Part shown: piece after piece, positions 45,821-54,503 of the stretch
Position numbering within the stretch: position 1 is the first letter of the stretch
How the letters are laid out: every line of letters begins with the position of its first letter
Assembly: GCA_030424845.1 (NCBI GenBank)
Contig: JAUHWC010000003.1
Span: forward strand, 319,034-383,033
Source of the DNA: Alphaproteobacteria bacterium
GTDB taxonomy: Bacteria; Pseudomonadota; Alphaproteobacteria; Sphingomonadales; Sphingomonadaceae
Direction of reading: 5' to 3'
Length of the DNA: 64,000 bases
The notes under the pieces: generated by a model
What the model was told of the DNA's origin: nothing
The model's database searches: none
What the model saw: the letters and a program-made list of their open reading frames with translations, nothing else
Program-made: the position numbers and the translations under genes

Positions 45821-46324
45821 ATGGCAGTAACTATCCGTCTCGCACGTGGTGGTGCGAAGAAGCGCCCCTACTACCGCATCGTGGCTGCCGACAGCCGCCG
45901 TGCCCGTGATGGCAAGTACCTGGAGCAGATCGGCACCTACAACCCGATGCTGCCGAAGGACGATGAAAACCGCGTGAAGCTGGATGGAGACCGCGCCCGC
46001 TACTGGCTGAGCGTTGGTGCCTCCACCAGCGACCGCGTCGCCCGCTTCCTCGATGCTGCCGGCATCAAGGAACGCGCGCCGAAGAACAACCCGAAGAAGG
46101 GTGAGCCGGGCGCAGCCGCCAAGGAACGTGCCGAGGAAAAGGCCGCCAAGGCCGCTGAAGCCGAAGAAGCTGCAAAGGCTGCTGAAGAAGAAGCCAACGC
46201 ACCGGCCGAAGAAGCTGCAACCGAAGAAGCTCCCGCCGAGGAAGCTGCTGCTGAAGAGGCTCCGGCTGAAGAAGCAGCTGCCGCCGAGGAAGCTCCGGCT
46301 GAAGAAGAAAAGACCGAGGACTGA
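45821..46324 (+). CDS. rpsP: 30S ribosomal protein S16 with long acidic tail
   Basis: Residues 1-88 are a normal S16 ([44 protein letters not shown]). A Lys/Pro linker follows and then about 70 residues of Ala/Glu/Pro repeats such as [17 protein letters not shown] to residue 167, about double the usual S16 length. Tails of this kind occur in some alphaproteobacteria; the role is unknown. It is followed at once by rimM, whose product matures the 16S head region. Confidence 0.96.
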   Translation: MAVTIRLARGGAKKRPYYRIVAADSRRARDGKYLEQIGTYNPMLPKDDENRVKLDGDRARYWLSVGASTSDRVARFLDAAGIKERAPKNNPKKGEPGAAAKERAEEKAAKAAEAEEAAKAAEEEANAPAEEAATEEAPAEEAAAEEAPAEEAAAAEEAPAEEEKTED

Positions 46325-46329
46325 TCCCC

Positions 46330-46836
46330 TTGGTACAGGACAAGCCCGTCACCCTTGCTGCCATTACCGGCGCGCATGGCGTGACGGGCGAAGTCCGCCT
46401 GAAGCTGTTCGGCGAAGGCGTTGCTGCGCTGAACCGCCACACGGCCTTCAATGACGGCGCATTGACGCTCAGGAAGGCCCGGGACGACAACAAGGGCGGG
46501 GCCATCGCCCGCTTCGCCGAGGTGACGGACCGCAATGCCGCGGAAAAGCTGCGCGGCACCGTGCTCACCGTCCCGCGTTCGGCTCTCCTCGCACTGGCGG
46601 AGGGCGAATATTACCACGCAGACCTGATCGGCCTTGCTGCCGTCTCCTCTGACGGGGAAGAACTCGGCACAGTCATATCGGTGGACAATTTCGGTGCCGG
46701 TGACGTGATCGAGATCGAGCGGCCCGCCGCAGAGGGCCAAAAGCCGCAGCGCTTCATGGTCCCCATGCGCATCGAGGCCGTGCCGCATTGGAATGACACG
46801 GAAATTGTCATTCACGCCGACTTCGCTAATGCGTGA
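46330..46836 (+). CDS. rimM: 16S rRNA processing protein RimM
   Basis: A 168-residue 30S maturation factor with an N-terminal RimM domain (PVTLAAITGAHGVTGEVRLKLF) and a C-terminal PRC-barrel (YYHADLIGLAAVSSDGEELG, then VPMRIEAVPHWN). The start is TTG at 46330, with GAGGA 9 bases upstream in the end of rpsP; no ATG fits. Its stop overlaps the next start as GTGA. Confidence 0.93.
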   Translation: MVQDKPVTLAAITGAHGVTGEVRLKLFGEGVAALNRHTAFNDGALTLRKARDDNKGGAIARFAEVTDRNAAEKLRGTVLTVPRSALLALAEGEYYHADLIGLAAVSSDGEELGTVISVDNFGAGDVIEIERPAAEGQKPQRFMVPMRIEAVPHWNDTEIVIHADFANA

Positions 46837-47531
46837 GGGATGCGCTCCAGCCTCAAATCCGCCTCGAAAACCATCGAGGCCACACCGTTCTTGCCTATCC
46901 GAAAGGCTCGGCCCCGCTGGTGGTCGATTGCGGAGCGCACAAGGGCGAATTCGCCACCAGCGTATGCGCCGTATGGGGTGCCCGCTGCCATTCGATCGAG
47001 GCCGCGCCCGGCCTTGCTGCGCAGCTTGACGTGCCCGCGGGAACGAGCACCCATCACTTTGCCGTGAGCGGCGAGGATGGCGAGATCCCCTTCCAGCTTA
47101 CGGACAATGCCGAAGGGTCGCATTTCAAGGACGAGATGGGCGAGGGCTGCGTCATGGTGCCCCAGCGCCACCTTGGCCGGTTCCTCGCTGAAGTGGCGCC
47201 TGACGGGCCCGACTTGCTCAAACTCGATATCGAAGGCGCGGAAATCCCCGCCCTGCAAAGCCTGTCGGACGCGCAACTGGCGCGCATCACCCAGATCACC
47301 TGCGAATTCCATGATTTCTGCGGTTACGTCACTGCGCAGGCCGTCGATGAAGCCATCGCCCGGCTCGAACGCGCCGGCTTTGCCGTGTTCCCTTTCAGCT
47401 GGCACACGCGCGGCGACGTGCTGTTCGTGAACCGCCGCATCGTGCCGCTGGGGCCAGTCGCTCGCCTGCGGATCGCAGCCTACCGCTATGCCCGCGGCTT
47501 CGGGCGCATCCTCTCCCGCCTCGGCGCTTGA
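46833..47531 (+). CDS. FkbM-family SAM-dependent methyltransferase
   Basis: A 232-residue methyltransferase of the FkbM type. SAM-binding VVDCGAHKGEFATSVCAVWG lies near 29-48, SIEAAPGLAAQL near 54-65, and the family DLLKLDIEGAEIPAL near 127-141. FkbM enzymes O-methylate sugars or polyketides. The substrate here is unknown. GTG at 46833 overlaps the rimM stop, so it is translated with rimM, an unusual insertion into the rpsP-rimM-trmD-rplS operon. An Arg/Tyr-rich tail (RLRIAAYRYARGFGRILSRLG) ends the protein. Confidence 0.85.
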   Translation: MRDALQPQIRLENHRGHTVLAYPKGSAPLVVDCGAHKGEFATSVCAVWGARCHSIEAAPGLAAQLDVPAGTSTHHFAVSGEDGEIPFQLTDNAEGSHFKDEMGEGCVMVPQRHLGRFLAEVAPDGPDLLKLDIEGAEIPALQSLSDAQLARITQITCEFHDFCGYVTAQAVDEAIARLERAGFAVFPFSWHTRGDVLFVNRRIVPLGPVARLRIAAYRYARGFGRILSRLGA

Positions 47532-47587
47532 GCTTGCTGCCTTAATACGATAATACACTGGCCGGGACGTTCTTGAGGGAGAATGCC

Positions 47588-48016
47588 ATGACAGTGGCAC
47601 TCATTCTGCTTGCCGTTGCGGTGCTGTTTGCTGCGCTGGGCGGCGGATTTGCCTTGGGCCTGCACCTTTTCCGGCCGCACATGCCTCGCAAGAAGCGCAT
47701 TGCATGGTCCGCAGGGCTTGCCGCGTTTCTGCCGATGATCCTGCCGTTTGTGGGGTTCCTGGTCGAAGGGGCGGATTACACTGCGGATGGCGCGACCGAT
47801 TCCCTGCTCGGTTTCCTTGCGCTGCTCAGCGCGATGGTGATGGCAGGCCTGGTGTTCTGCCTGCCATCAGCCTGGTGGGTCACCAGCCGGATGCACGGCA
47901 CCGCACCTCATGGCGCGGATGGCGATGCTTCCGGGACCGATCGCAAGGTGCTGGAGGACCGGCAGGAGGATCGTGACGTTGCGCTTGACGAGAAGATGGA
48001 GCCGCGGGCAGTCTGA
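47588..48016 (+). CDS. Small three-span membrane protein, cluster member 1
   Basis: A 142-residue product of no recognised family. Hydrophobic segments at about 3-27, 40-60 and 74-94; a basic loop PHMPRKKRIAW follows the first; the third ends CLPSAWWVTSRM. The last 45 residues are polar and charged (HGADGDASGTDRKVLEDRQE). The layout resembles the neighbours at 48030 and 49091 (third span ending SLPGAIAMSRM or [10 protein letters not shown]). GAGGGAGAA before ATG 47588 supports the start. Lies 56 bases after the FkbM gene. Confidence 0.7.
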   Translation: MTVALILLAVAVLFAALGGGFALGLHLFRPHMPRKKRIAWSAGLAAFLPMILPFVGFLVEGADYTADGATDSLLGFLALLSAMVMAGLVFCLPSAWWVTSRMHGTAPHGADGDASGTDRKVLEDRQEDRDVALDEKMEPRAV

Positions 48017-48029
48017 CAGCGTGGCTTTC

Positions 48030-48350
48030 ATGCTGATCTTCTTGTTTTTCGCGATCATCCTGCTCAATGGCTTTGCCGCGGGCGTGGCGGCGTTCCTCTA
48101 CCTGCGGTATCGCCACTGGTATCGCGGCAGGCGCAATTTCATCGCCGTGGCGGCAACCGGGGCAATCGTGGCGCTGATGTTCACCGGGGTGGCGATCTTC
48201 GCGCCTGGCAGCGTCTCGGAAGCGGGACTGGTGGTTAGCTTCATCCTGATCATCTTCGGCGGGGGCGGGGCGGTGCTGTCCCTGCCGGGTGCCATCGCCA
48301 TGAGCCGCATGGTCGAACGCGGGCCGTCCGTGGGCGACACCTTCGACTGA
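48030..48350 (+). CDS. Small three-span membrane protein, cluster member 2
   Basis: A 106-residue product with hydrophobic segments at about 1-24, 38-56 and 66-90, a basic loop RYRHWYRGRRN after the first, and a third span ending SLPGAIAMSRMVE, very like cluster member 1. The start is ATG 48030 or GTG 48021 (three more residues); neither has a clear ribosome site. Thirteen bases separate it from member 1. Function unknown. Confidence 0.65.
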   Translation: MLIFLFFAIILLNGFAAGVAAFLYLRYRHWYRGRRNFIAVAATGAIVALMFTGVAIFAPGSVSEAGLVVSFILIIFGGGGAVLSLPGAIAMSRMVERGPSVGDTFD

Positions 48351-48419
48351 CACATCGCTGATTGCCGGGTTCAGGGCTTAGGATTTGCCTTGTGCGCCCC
48401 GTGAAGCTAGCCCCGCGCC

Positions 48420-48752
48420 ATGGAAGTCTTCGGAATCGTCTTCGGCCTTGCCTATTGGGTGTTGCCGGTATTGCTGGGGTACCTGGCAACGCGCTTCCGG
48501 CCGCAATGGGCCTGGTGGAAGTGCGGCTTGGTCGCCGGTGCGCCCTTTGCCGTGCTGCTGCTGGCTGTCGCGATCTGGATCGGCCTGACTTCGGATATCT
48601 CCACTTGCGCGGAGCCGCCTTGCCAGAACATGGCACCGCTCTTCTTCTGGGGTCTGCTGGCCGGTTCGGCGTTCACCCTGGGGCTCGGCTTCGGCCTTGG
48701 CATGGTGGGCCGTGCGCTGGCACCCACACCGCCTTCCGTGAAAGGTCAATGA
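48420..48752 (+). CDS. Small three-span membrane protein, cluster member 3 (CAEPxC type)
   Basis: A 110-residue product. Hydrophobic segments at about 4-24, 36-57 and 72-96. Between the second and third lies DISTCAEPPCQNMAPLFFWG, and the last span ends GFGLGMVGRAL. The same elements recur in the next gene (CAEPLC, APLYFW, GFGLGMVGHAL), so the two are paralogues. The paired cysteines suggest a disulfide in a periplasmic loop. Its TGA overlaps the next ATG. Confidence 0.68.
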   Translation: MEVFGIVFGLAYWVLPVLLGYLATRFRPQWAWWKCGLVAGAPFAVLLLAVAIWIGLTSDISTCAEPPCQNMAPLFFWGLLAGSAFTLGLGFGLGMVGRALAPTPPSVKGQ

Positions 48753-49084
48753 TGCTCGAACTGCTGGTTTCCGTGCTGGTCTTCGGCTTGCCGATGCTGG
48801 TTGGCTTCATACTGGCGCGCAGGAAGCCCGGTTGGGGGCCGTTCCGCGTGTCCTTTCTCTCCTCGCTGCCGATGGGGCTGATGTTCCTGCTGGGCGCGGT
48901 GCTGCTGCGCTTCACCGTGGAGAATCCGCCTTGTGCCGAGCCGCTCTGCGCCGACACCGCGCCACTCTATTTCTGGGCCTTGCTGATCTGGGGCATCGTG
49001 GCCCTGCTGGTGGGCTTCGGACTTGGCATGGTGGGCCATGCGCTGGGATCGAAGAAGGCCAAGAGCAAAGCGAGCGCAGACTGA
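48749..49084 (+). CDS. Small three-span membrane protein, cluster member 4 (CAEPxC type)
   Basis: A 111-residue paralogue of the preceding gene: spans at about 3-23, 36-54 and 73-97, loop ENPPCAEPLCADTAPLYFWA, terminal GFGLGMVGHALG and a Lys-rich tail (SKKAKSKASAD). ATGATG at 48749 overlaps the preceding stop, so translation is coupled. Function unknown. Confidence 0.68.
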   Translation: MMLELLVSVLVFGLPMLVGFILARRKPGWGPFRVSFLSSLPMGLMFLLGAVLLRFTVENPPCAEPLCADTAPLYFWALLIWGIVALLVGFGLGMVGHALGSKKAKSKASAD

Positions 49085-49090
49085 GGCGAT

Positions 49091-49432
49091 ATGGGTGAAG
49101 CGCTGGTCATCGCATCGGGGTTGTTGGCGATCATCGTGATCGTGGGCTTGTTCTTCGGAGTCGCTGTTATACTGGCATCTCTGGTCCTTGCTGCATTTCC
49201 GGGCTGGAACCGCAAATGGGTAGCGTTCATGGCTTCGGGAGTATTGCCTCTCGGGTGCTTGCTCCTCTTTGTCGGCTCGCTTGTTGCGGTGGTGGACGAA
49301 GAGTTTCGCGGTCCTGAAGTTCTTGGTCTGGCTATTCTGGGGATCGCGACTGGTTTCGCGATAGTGGTAGCGTGGCCCTTTGGCTGGTGGCTGACCGATC
49401 GCTTCTTGCGCAAGCGCGGGGTGCAGCCATGA
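49091..49432 (+). CDS. Small three-span membrane protein, cluster member 5
   Basis: A 113-residue product with hydrophobic segments at about 5-34, 45-66 and 74-97, ending [15 protein letters not shown]. The WW-x-T-x-R ending parallels cluster member 1 (WWVTSRM). An acidic loop ([10 protein letters not shown]) replaces the cysteine loop. It starts 6 bases after member 4 and its TGA overlaps the trmD start, which ties the cluster to the trmD transcript. Confidence 0.7.
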   Translation: MGEALVIASGLLAIIVIVGLFFGVAVILASLVLAAFPGWNRKWVAFMASGVLPLGCLLLFVGSLVAVVDEEFRGPEVLGLAILGIATGFAIVVAWPFGWWLTDRFLRKRGVQP

Positions 49433-50169
49433 CCTTCGCCGCCACCGTGCTCACGCTCTATCCCGAGATGTTCCCCGGGCCGCTGGGCGTGTCGCTGGCG
49501 GGTCGCGCATTGGAGCGGGGCGACTGGTCGATGGAAACCGTCCAGATCCGCGATTTCGCGACCGACAAGCACCGCACGGTGGACGATACGCCTGCCGGTG
49601 GCGGTGCGGGCATGGTCCTGAAACCCGATGTGCTGGCCAGCGCGCTTGATCACGCGACCCAAATCCGGCCTGACGTTCCCATCCTCGCCATGACCCCGCG
49701 CGGCAAACCGATCACGCAGGCGCGTATTCGCGAGATCGCTTCCGGTCCCGGAGTCACCATCATCTGCGGCCGTTTCGAAGGCTTTGACGAGCGTATTTTC
49801 GAGGCTCGCCCGCAGATCGAGGAGGTGAGCCTTGCCGATATCGTCCTTTCGGGCGGGGAACCGGCGGCACTGGCCATATTAGACGCTTGCATTCGCCTGC
49901 TTCCCGGCGTAATGGGCGCGCCTTCAAGCGGTATCGAGGAAAGCTTCGAAAGCGGCCTCCTGGAATATCCGCAATATACCCGACCTCAGGAATGGGAAGG
50001 GCGCACGATCCCTGAAGTGCTGCGATCGGGGGATCATGCGAAGATTTCGGCTTGGCGCAAGCAGAAGTCGGAAGAGACAACTCGGTTACGCAGGCCGGAC
50101 CTTTGGGAGCGTCATGAGGACGCTCGGGACCAGCCTGCCTCTGGCGCGCGGCGTGAAAACAAGGATTAG
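49429..50169 (+). CDS. trmD: tRNA (guanine-N1)-methyltransferase TrmD
   Basis: A 246-residue SPOUT-class enzyme making m1G37 in tRNAs, which prevents +1 frameshifting. Family motifs: [38 protein letters not shown] near residue 50, [15 protein letters not shown] near 108 and [20 protein letters not shown] near 138. ATG at 49429 overlaps the preceding stop. Followed by rplS after 4 bases. Confidence 0.97.
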   Translation: MTFAATVLTLYPEMFPGPLGVSLAGRALERGDWSMETVQIRDFATDKHRTVDDTPAGGGAGMVLKPDVLASALDHATQIRPDVPILAMTPRGKPITQARIREIASGPGVTIICGRFEGFDERIFEARPQIEEVSLADIVLSGGEPAALAILDACIRLLPGVMGAPSSGIEESFESGLLEYPQYTRPQEWEGRTIPEVLRSGDHAKISAWRKQKSEETTRLRRPDLWERHEDARDQPASGARRENKD

Positions 50170-50173
50170 GGCC

Positions 50174-50545
50174 ATGGGTCTTATTCAGGAACTCGAAGCA
50201 GAAAACATCGCTTCGCTTGCAGAGGGGAAGGACATCCCCGATTTCCGCGCCGGTGACACCGTGCGCGTCGGTGTGCGCGTCGTCGAAGGCCAGCGCACCC
50301 GTACCCAGAACTTCGAAGGGGTGGTGATTGCCCGCTCGAACCGTTCGATCAACAGCAATTTCACTGTTCGCAAGATCAGCTTCGGCGAAGGCGTGGAACG
50401 TGTGTTCCCGCTCTACAGCCCGAATATTGAATCGATTACCGTGGTCCGTCGCGGTGTCGTGCGTCGGGCCAAACTCTACTATCTGCGCGGCCGTACCGGC
50501 AAGCGCGCCCGCATCGCCGAGCGTCGGGAGAATGTTGGCCAGTAA
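50174..50545 (+). CDS. rplS: 50S ribosomal protein L19
   Basis: A 123-residue L19: [47 protein letters not shown] and [18 protein letters not shown] are all typical. ATG at 50174 yields [10 protein letters not shown]. Last gene of the operon; a strong terminator follows. Confidence 0.97.
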   Translation: MGLIQELEAENIASLAEGKDIPDFRAGDTVRVGVRVVEGQRTRTQNFEGVVIARSNRSINSNFTVRKISFGEGVERVFPLYSPNIESITVVRRGVVRRAKLYYLRGRTGKRARIAERRENVGQ

Positions 50546-50580
50546 GGCCGGAAAACATCTCCAGGAGAAACGAAATTGGC

Positions 50581-50617
50581 GGGGCGGTTCCAGACTTCAG
50601 GAGCCGCCCCGTTTTTC
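50581..50617 (+). terminator. Intrinsic terminator after rplS
   Basis: GGGGCGGTTCC (50581-50591), 8-base loop, GGAGCCGCCCC (50600-50610), then GTTTTTC. Eleven pairs including one G:T; a strong Rho-independent terminator for the rimM-to-rplS transcript. Confidence 0.9.
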
Positions 50618-50674
50618 ATTGCAGTCAGCAGCAGGCGCGCTAGGCAGCGCCGCGAGGAATTACGGAGTTAGATA

Positions 50675-51700
50675 ATGGGGTATCGTGTTGCAGTTGTGGG
50701 AGCCACGGGCAATGTCGGGCGCGAGATGCTCGCCATCCTGGCGGAACGCGGGTTCCCGATGGACGAGGTGGCCGCGGTCGCTTCCCCGCGCAGCCAGGGC
50801 ACCGAGATCGAGCTGGGTGACACCGGCAAGATGCTCAAGTGCAAGAACATCGAGCATTTCGACTTTACCGGCTGGGACATTGCCCTGTTTTCCTGTGGCA
50901 GCGGCCCGACCAAGGAATATGCCCCCAAGGCGGCAGCCGCCGGCTGCGTGGTGATCGACAACAGCTCGCTCTACCGCATGGACCCGGACGTGCCGCTGAT
51001 CGTTCCCGAAGTGAACCCGGAAGCGATTGATGACTTCAAGAAGAAGAACATCATCGCCAATCCCAACTGCTCCACCGCGCAGATGGTCGTGGCGCTCAAG
51101 CCCTTGCACGATGCCGCCACGATCAAGCGCGTGGTCGTCTCCACCTACCAGTCGGTCTCCGGCGCGGGCAAGCAGGGCATGGACGAACTGTTCGAACAGA
51201 GCCGCGCTATCTTCGTGAATGACCCTGTGGAACCGCGCAAGTTCACCAAGCAGATCGCCTTCAACGTCATTCCGCATATCGACGTGTTCATGGATGACGG
51301 CTCCACCAAGGAAGAGTGGAAGATGGTGGTCGAGACCAAGAAGATCCTCGATCCCAAGGTGAAGGTGCAGGCCACCTGCGTGCGTGTGCCGGTGTTCGTG
51401 GGCCACGCGGAATCGATCACGCTGGAGTTCGAGAAGGAACTTTCCGCCGAACAGGCACAGGATCTGCTGCGCGAAGCCCCCGGCATCATGCTCGTCGACA
51501 AGCGCGAGGACGGCGGATACGTCACTCCGGTGGAATGTGCGGGCGACTATGCCACCTATATTTCGCGCGTGCGCGACGATCCCACGGTCGACAACGGCAT
51601 TGCGCTGTGGTGCGTGGCCGACAACCTTCGCAAGGGCGCTGCGCTCAACGCGGTGCAGATCGCCGAACTGCTCGGCCGCACGCACCTCAAGAAGGGCTGA
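50675..51700 (+). CDS. asd: Aspartate-semialdehyde dehydrogenase
   Basis: A 341-residue NADP enzyme reducing aspartyl phosphate to aspartate semialdehyde for lysine, diaminopimelate, threonine and methionine. Rossmann loop VVGATGNVGREML at 7-19, catalytic Cys132 in ANPNCSTAQM, and a substrate region VSTYQSVSGAGKQGMDEL near 158. ATG at 50675 gives the usual MGYRVAVVGA. Monocistronic, with a hairpin behind it. Confidence 0.97.
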   Translation: MGYRVAVVGATGNVGREMLAILAERGFPMDEVAAVASPRSQGTEIELGDTGKMLKCKNIEHFDFTGWDIALFSCGSGPTKEYAPKAAAAGCVVIDNSSLYRMDPDVPLIVPEVNPEAIDDFKKKNIIANPNCSTAQMVVALKPLHDAATIKRVVVSTYQSVSGAGKQGMDELFEQSRAIFVNDPVEPRKFTKQIAFNVIPHIDVFMDDGSTKEEWKMVVETKKILDPKVKVQATCVRVPVFVGHAESITLEFEKELSAEQAQDLLREAPGIMLVDKREDGGYVTPVECAGDYATYISRVRDDPTVDNGIALWCVADNLRKGAALNAVQIAELLGRTHLKKG

Positions 51701-51722
51701 GCCCGCTCAAATCGATTGGCAG

Positions 51723-51763
51723 GGGCCTGCAAGCAATCACTGCTTGCGGGCCCTCTTCATTTG
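51723..51763 (+). terminator. Hairpin between convergent asd and emrB
   Basis: GGGCC-T-GCAAGCA (51723-51735), loop ATCAC, TGCTTGC-G-GGCCC (51741-51753), followed by TCTTCATTT on the plus strand. A strong stem with a weak T-tract; probable terminator of asd. Confidence 0.65.
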
Positions 51764-53313
51764 CGTTGAGGGGGTGGCTTCTTCATCAGCAGTATCATCG
51801 GTACGGCGGCCAGCACCAGCCACATCAACATGTAATAGTCGTTGATATAGCCGATCATCGCCGCCTGCCGGTTCACCTCTACGTCCATCAGGACAAAAGC
51901 GGCCTTGCCGAGACCCTGGAACCGGTCGAGCGATGACAGGTCGACTGCGCTGCTGGAACCGGCCGTCAGGTGCGCGCCAAGGTCTGCATGGGAGACCTGG
52001 ATGCTGCGCGAGAGCAAGAAGGCCATCACCGCGATGCCGACAGAAGAGCCGACCGAACGGGCGAGGTTGGTGATGCTCGATGCTTCGGTCCGCAGATGCG
52101 GTGGCAAGGTGGCAAATGCGAGCGTGTTCAAGGGAATGAACACGAAGCCGATGCCAAGGCCCTGGACAAGCCCCGATGATACCAGTTCCCATGTGCCAAC
52201 CTGCAATGACCAGCCGCTCATCATGTGGAACGACCATGAGGTGATCAGGAACCCCATCGCCACCAGGATCCGAGAGTCCACTTGCCTGCGGATCAAGAGG
52301 GAAGCGATCTGCATGCTGCCGATCACGCCGATCCCGCGCATCATCAGGATCAGTCCGGTGTCGATCGCGTCATATCCCAGCAGACCCTGCAACATCGGCG
52401 GCAACAGCGCCATGGAGGAGAACATCACGAAGCCCACCACCAGCAGGAACAGCACCGCCACCACAAGGTTGCGATCGGCGAACAGGGCGCGGTCGAACAA
52501 TGGGTGCTTGCCGGTGATGATGTGCACCACGGCCATCCAAGCGCTGCACAGGCACACCAGCAGGTAGATCCAGCATTCCCTCGATTCGAACCATTCGACG
52601 TGCGGCCCGCGGTCGAGCAGCAATTGCATGCTTGCCAGCATGACGCTGATAAGGGCGAAGCCGAGCAGGTCGAACGGGCGCTTGCGCGTCTCTGTCGCCG
52701 GCATGGCTCCCAGTAGCAGGGCGAAGGCCACTGCGCCCAATGGCACGTTTATGTAGAACACGAAGCGCCAGGACCAGTATTCGGTCAGGTAGCCCCCCAG
52801 CACCGGCCCGATGATCGGGCCCAGTACCACGCCCGCACCCCACAGGCCCATCATCTGGGCGTGCTTGCTGCGCGGGGTAATGTCGAGCATCACTGCCTGG
52901 CCAACGGGGATGAGGAACGCGCCGGCAACGCCTTGCAGCGTACGGAACACCACCATGTCTCCCAGTCCCTGCGCCGCGCCACAGGCAACAGATGTGAGCA
53001 CGAATGCCCCGATCGAGCCGAGGATCAACCGCCTCGTGCCGATCCTTGCGCCAAGCCAGCCGGTTATGGGCAGCGCCACTGCGCTGGCGATGATGTAACT
53101 CGTCAGCACCCAGGTGATCGTATCGGGGGCAGCGCCAAGGCTGGTCTGCATGTGTGGAATCGCCACATTGGCGATGGTCGCGTCGATCAGCTGCATCATC
53201 GATGCCAGCATCACCCCGGCAATTACCAGCGCGGGGCTGGCCACCTCGACATGCGGCTTGTCCTCCGTCTGCGGCGCAGTGCCGGATGCAGCATCAGGTG
53301 CGCTCGCGACCAT
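51757..53313 (-). CDS. emrB: DHA2-family multidrug efflux permease, EmrB type
   Basis: A 518-residue MFS protein of the 14-span DHA2 group. Motifs LIDATIANVAIPHMQTSLG (motif D1) near residue 42, TSYIIASAVALPITGWLGARIGTRRL (motif A) near 71-96 and GVVLGPIIGPVLGGYL (motif C) near 160. With EmrA (and an outer-membrane TolC) it exports hydrophobic compounds using the proton gradient. It lies 4 bases after emrA, the normal order. Confidence 0.93.
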   Translation of the reverse strand: MVASAPDAASGTAPQTEDKPHVEVASPALVIAGVMLASMMQLIDATIANVAIPHMQTSLGAAPDTITWVLTSYIIASAVALPITGWLGARIGTRRLILGSIGAFVLTSVACGAAQGLGDMVVFRTLQGVAGAFLIPVGQAVMLDITPRSKHAQMMGLWGAGVVLGPIIGPVLGGYLTEYWSWRFVFYINVPLGAVAFALLLGAMPATETRKRPFDLLGFALISVMLASMQLLLDRGPHVEWFESRECWIYLLVCLCSAWMAVVHIITGKHPLFDRALFADRNLVVAVLFLLVVGFVMFSSMALLPPMLQGLLGYDAIDTGLILMMRGIGVIGSMQIASLLIRRQVDSRILVAMGFLITSWSFHMMSGWSLQVGTWELVSSGLVQGLGIGFVFIPLNTLAFATLPPHLRTEASSITNLARSVGSSVGIAVMAFLLSRSIQVSHADLGAHLTAGSSSAVDLSSLDRFQGLGKAAFVLMDVEVNRQAAMIGYINDYYMLMWLVLAAVPMILLMKKPPPQRK

Positions 53314-53317
53314 GAGG

Positions 53318-54388
53318 CTATTCGTCGTCTGCGGTGAAGACGGTAACTTCGCTCGAAAGCCCGGCGATCATTTGCCGGGGACTGGGCTCATCCAGTTCGA
53401 TCCGCACTGGAACGCGCTGGGTCACCTTGATCCAGTTGCCGGTGGCGTTCTGCGCCGGGAGGACCGAAAATTCCGAGCCCGTACCCGCGCCGATGGAGGC
53501 GACATGGCCGCGCAGCACCAGGTCGGGATAGGCATCCAGGTGGATTTCCGCGCGCTGGCCGGGGGCCATCTTGTCGAGGTCGGTCTCCTTGAAGTTCGCC
53601 TCGATATAGGTGCTGCCGCGTGAAACCAGTGTCAGGATCGGCAGGTTTGGCAACACTTGCTGCCCCAGTTGCAGGCGGTCGGCTTCGGCAACTCGGCCAG
53701 CCGCCGGTGCGCGGATCTCGGTGCGGCGCAGGTTCAGATTGGCACTTTCCCTCTGGGCCAGGGCGGCAGCGATCCTGGGATCCTTCCCCGGCACTGCGCT
53801 GCCGCGTGCCAGGCGGGCGCGTGCTTCGGCCTGCTGTGCTTCAGCCTGGTGCAGCCGTTCTTCAGCTTGCGCCACGGCGTGTTCGGCCGCGTCATAGGCT
53901 GCCCGCGTGGTGAAGCCGCGCGCCAGCAGTTCCTCCTGTCGCCGGAATTGCGAACGGGCGAAGGCGATATCCTCGCGCGCGGCGGCAATATCGACGCCGG
54001 TCAGGCTGGCATCGCTCTGTTTGGCGGTCAGTTCCGCTTGCGCCGTGGCGATGGCGGCATAGGCGGCTTGCAGTTGCAACTGGAAAGGTTCCGGATCGAT
54101 GCGGAACAGCAGGTCGCCCGCGCCAACCTCATCGTTCTCGGACACCGCCACTTCTACGATGCGGCCGCCCACTTCGGCGCTAACGGCGACCATGTCCTGC
54201 TTGACGTAGGCATTGTCGGTGGAGACTTTGCCCTGCTGGCTCTGCCAGTAGAATAAAGCGCCGATCAGCAGGACGAGCGGTATCGAGAGCATCAGCACGA
54301 TGCGCTTGGCTTTTCCGGTCCTGCCGGCCTTGTCCTGGTCGATTGTGTGCTGGCCCGCCGTGGGCGATTGCGGATCGGCTTCCGCCAT
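53318..54388 (-). CDS. emrA: EmrA-type membrane-fusion protein (HlyD family)
   Basis: A 356-residue periplasmic adaptor: one membrane anchor (about 28-48, KRIVLMLSIPLVLLIGALFYW), a biotinyl-lipoyl half (AEVGGRIVEVAVSENDEVGAGDLLFRID) near 70-97, an alpha-helical hairpin at about 105-205, the second half-motif (IRAPAAGRVAEADRLQLGQ) near 225, and a beta-barrel domain. ATG at 54388. No regulator gene is adjacent. Confidence 0.92.
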   Translation of the reverse strand: MAEADPQSPTAGQHTIDQDKAGRTGKAKRIVLMLSIPLVLLIGALFYWQSQQGKVSTDNAYVKQDMVAVSAEVGGRIVEVAVSENDEVGAGDLLFRIDPEPFQLQLQAAYAAIATAQAELTAKQSDASLTGVDIAAAREDIAFARSQFRRQEELLARGFTTRAAYDAAEHAVAQAEERLHQAEAQQAEARARLARGSAVPGKDPRIAAALAQRESANLNLRRTEIRAPAAGRVAEADRLQLGQQVLPNLPILTLVSRGSTYIEANFKETDLDKMAPGQRAEIHLDAYPDLVLRGHVASIGAGTGSEFSVLPAQNATGNWIKVTQRVPVRIELDEPSPRQMIAGLSSEVTVFTADDE

Positions 54389-54503
54389 GAATTTTGCGAG
54401 TCCCTGTCAGATTGCTGCTGCTGTTTAGAGAAGTTGGTTGCGATCAACAACTGGCCTGCCCGGCAGGGCTGACCTGGTGCGGATTGTCGGGTAGGAAAGT
54501 GAC

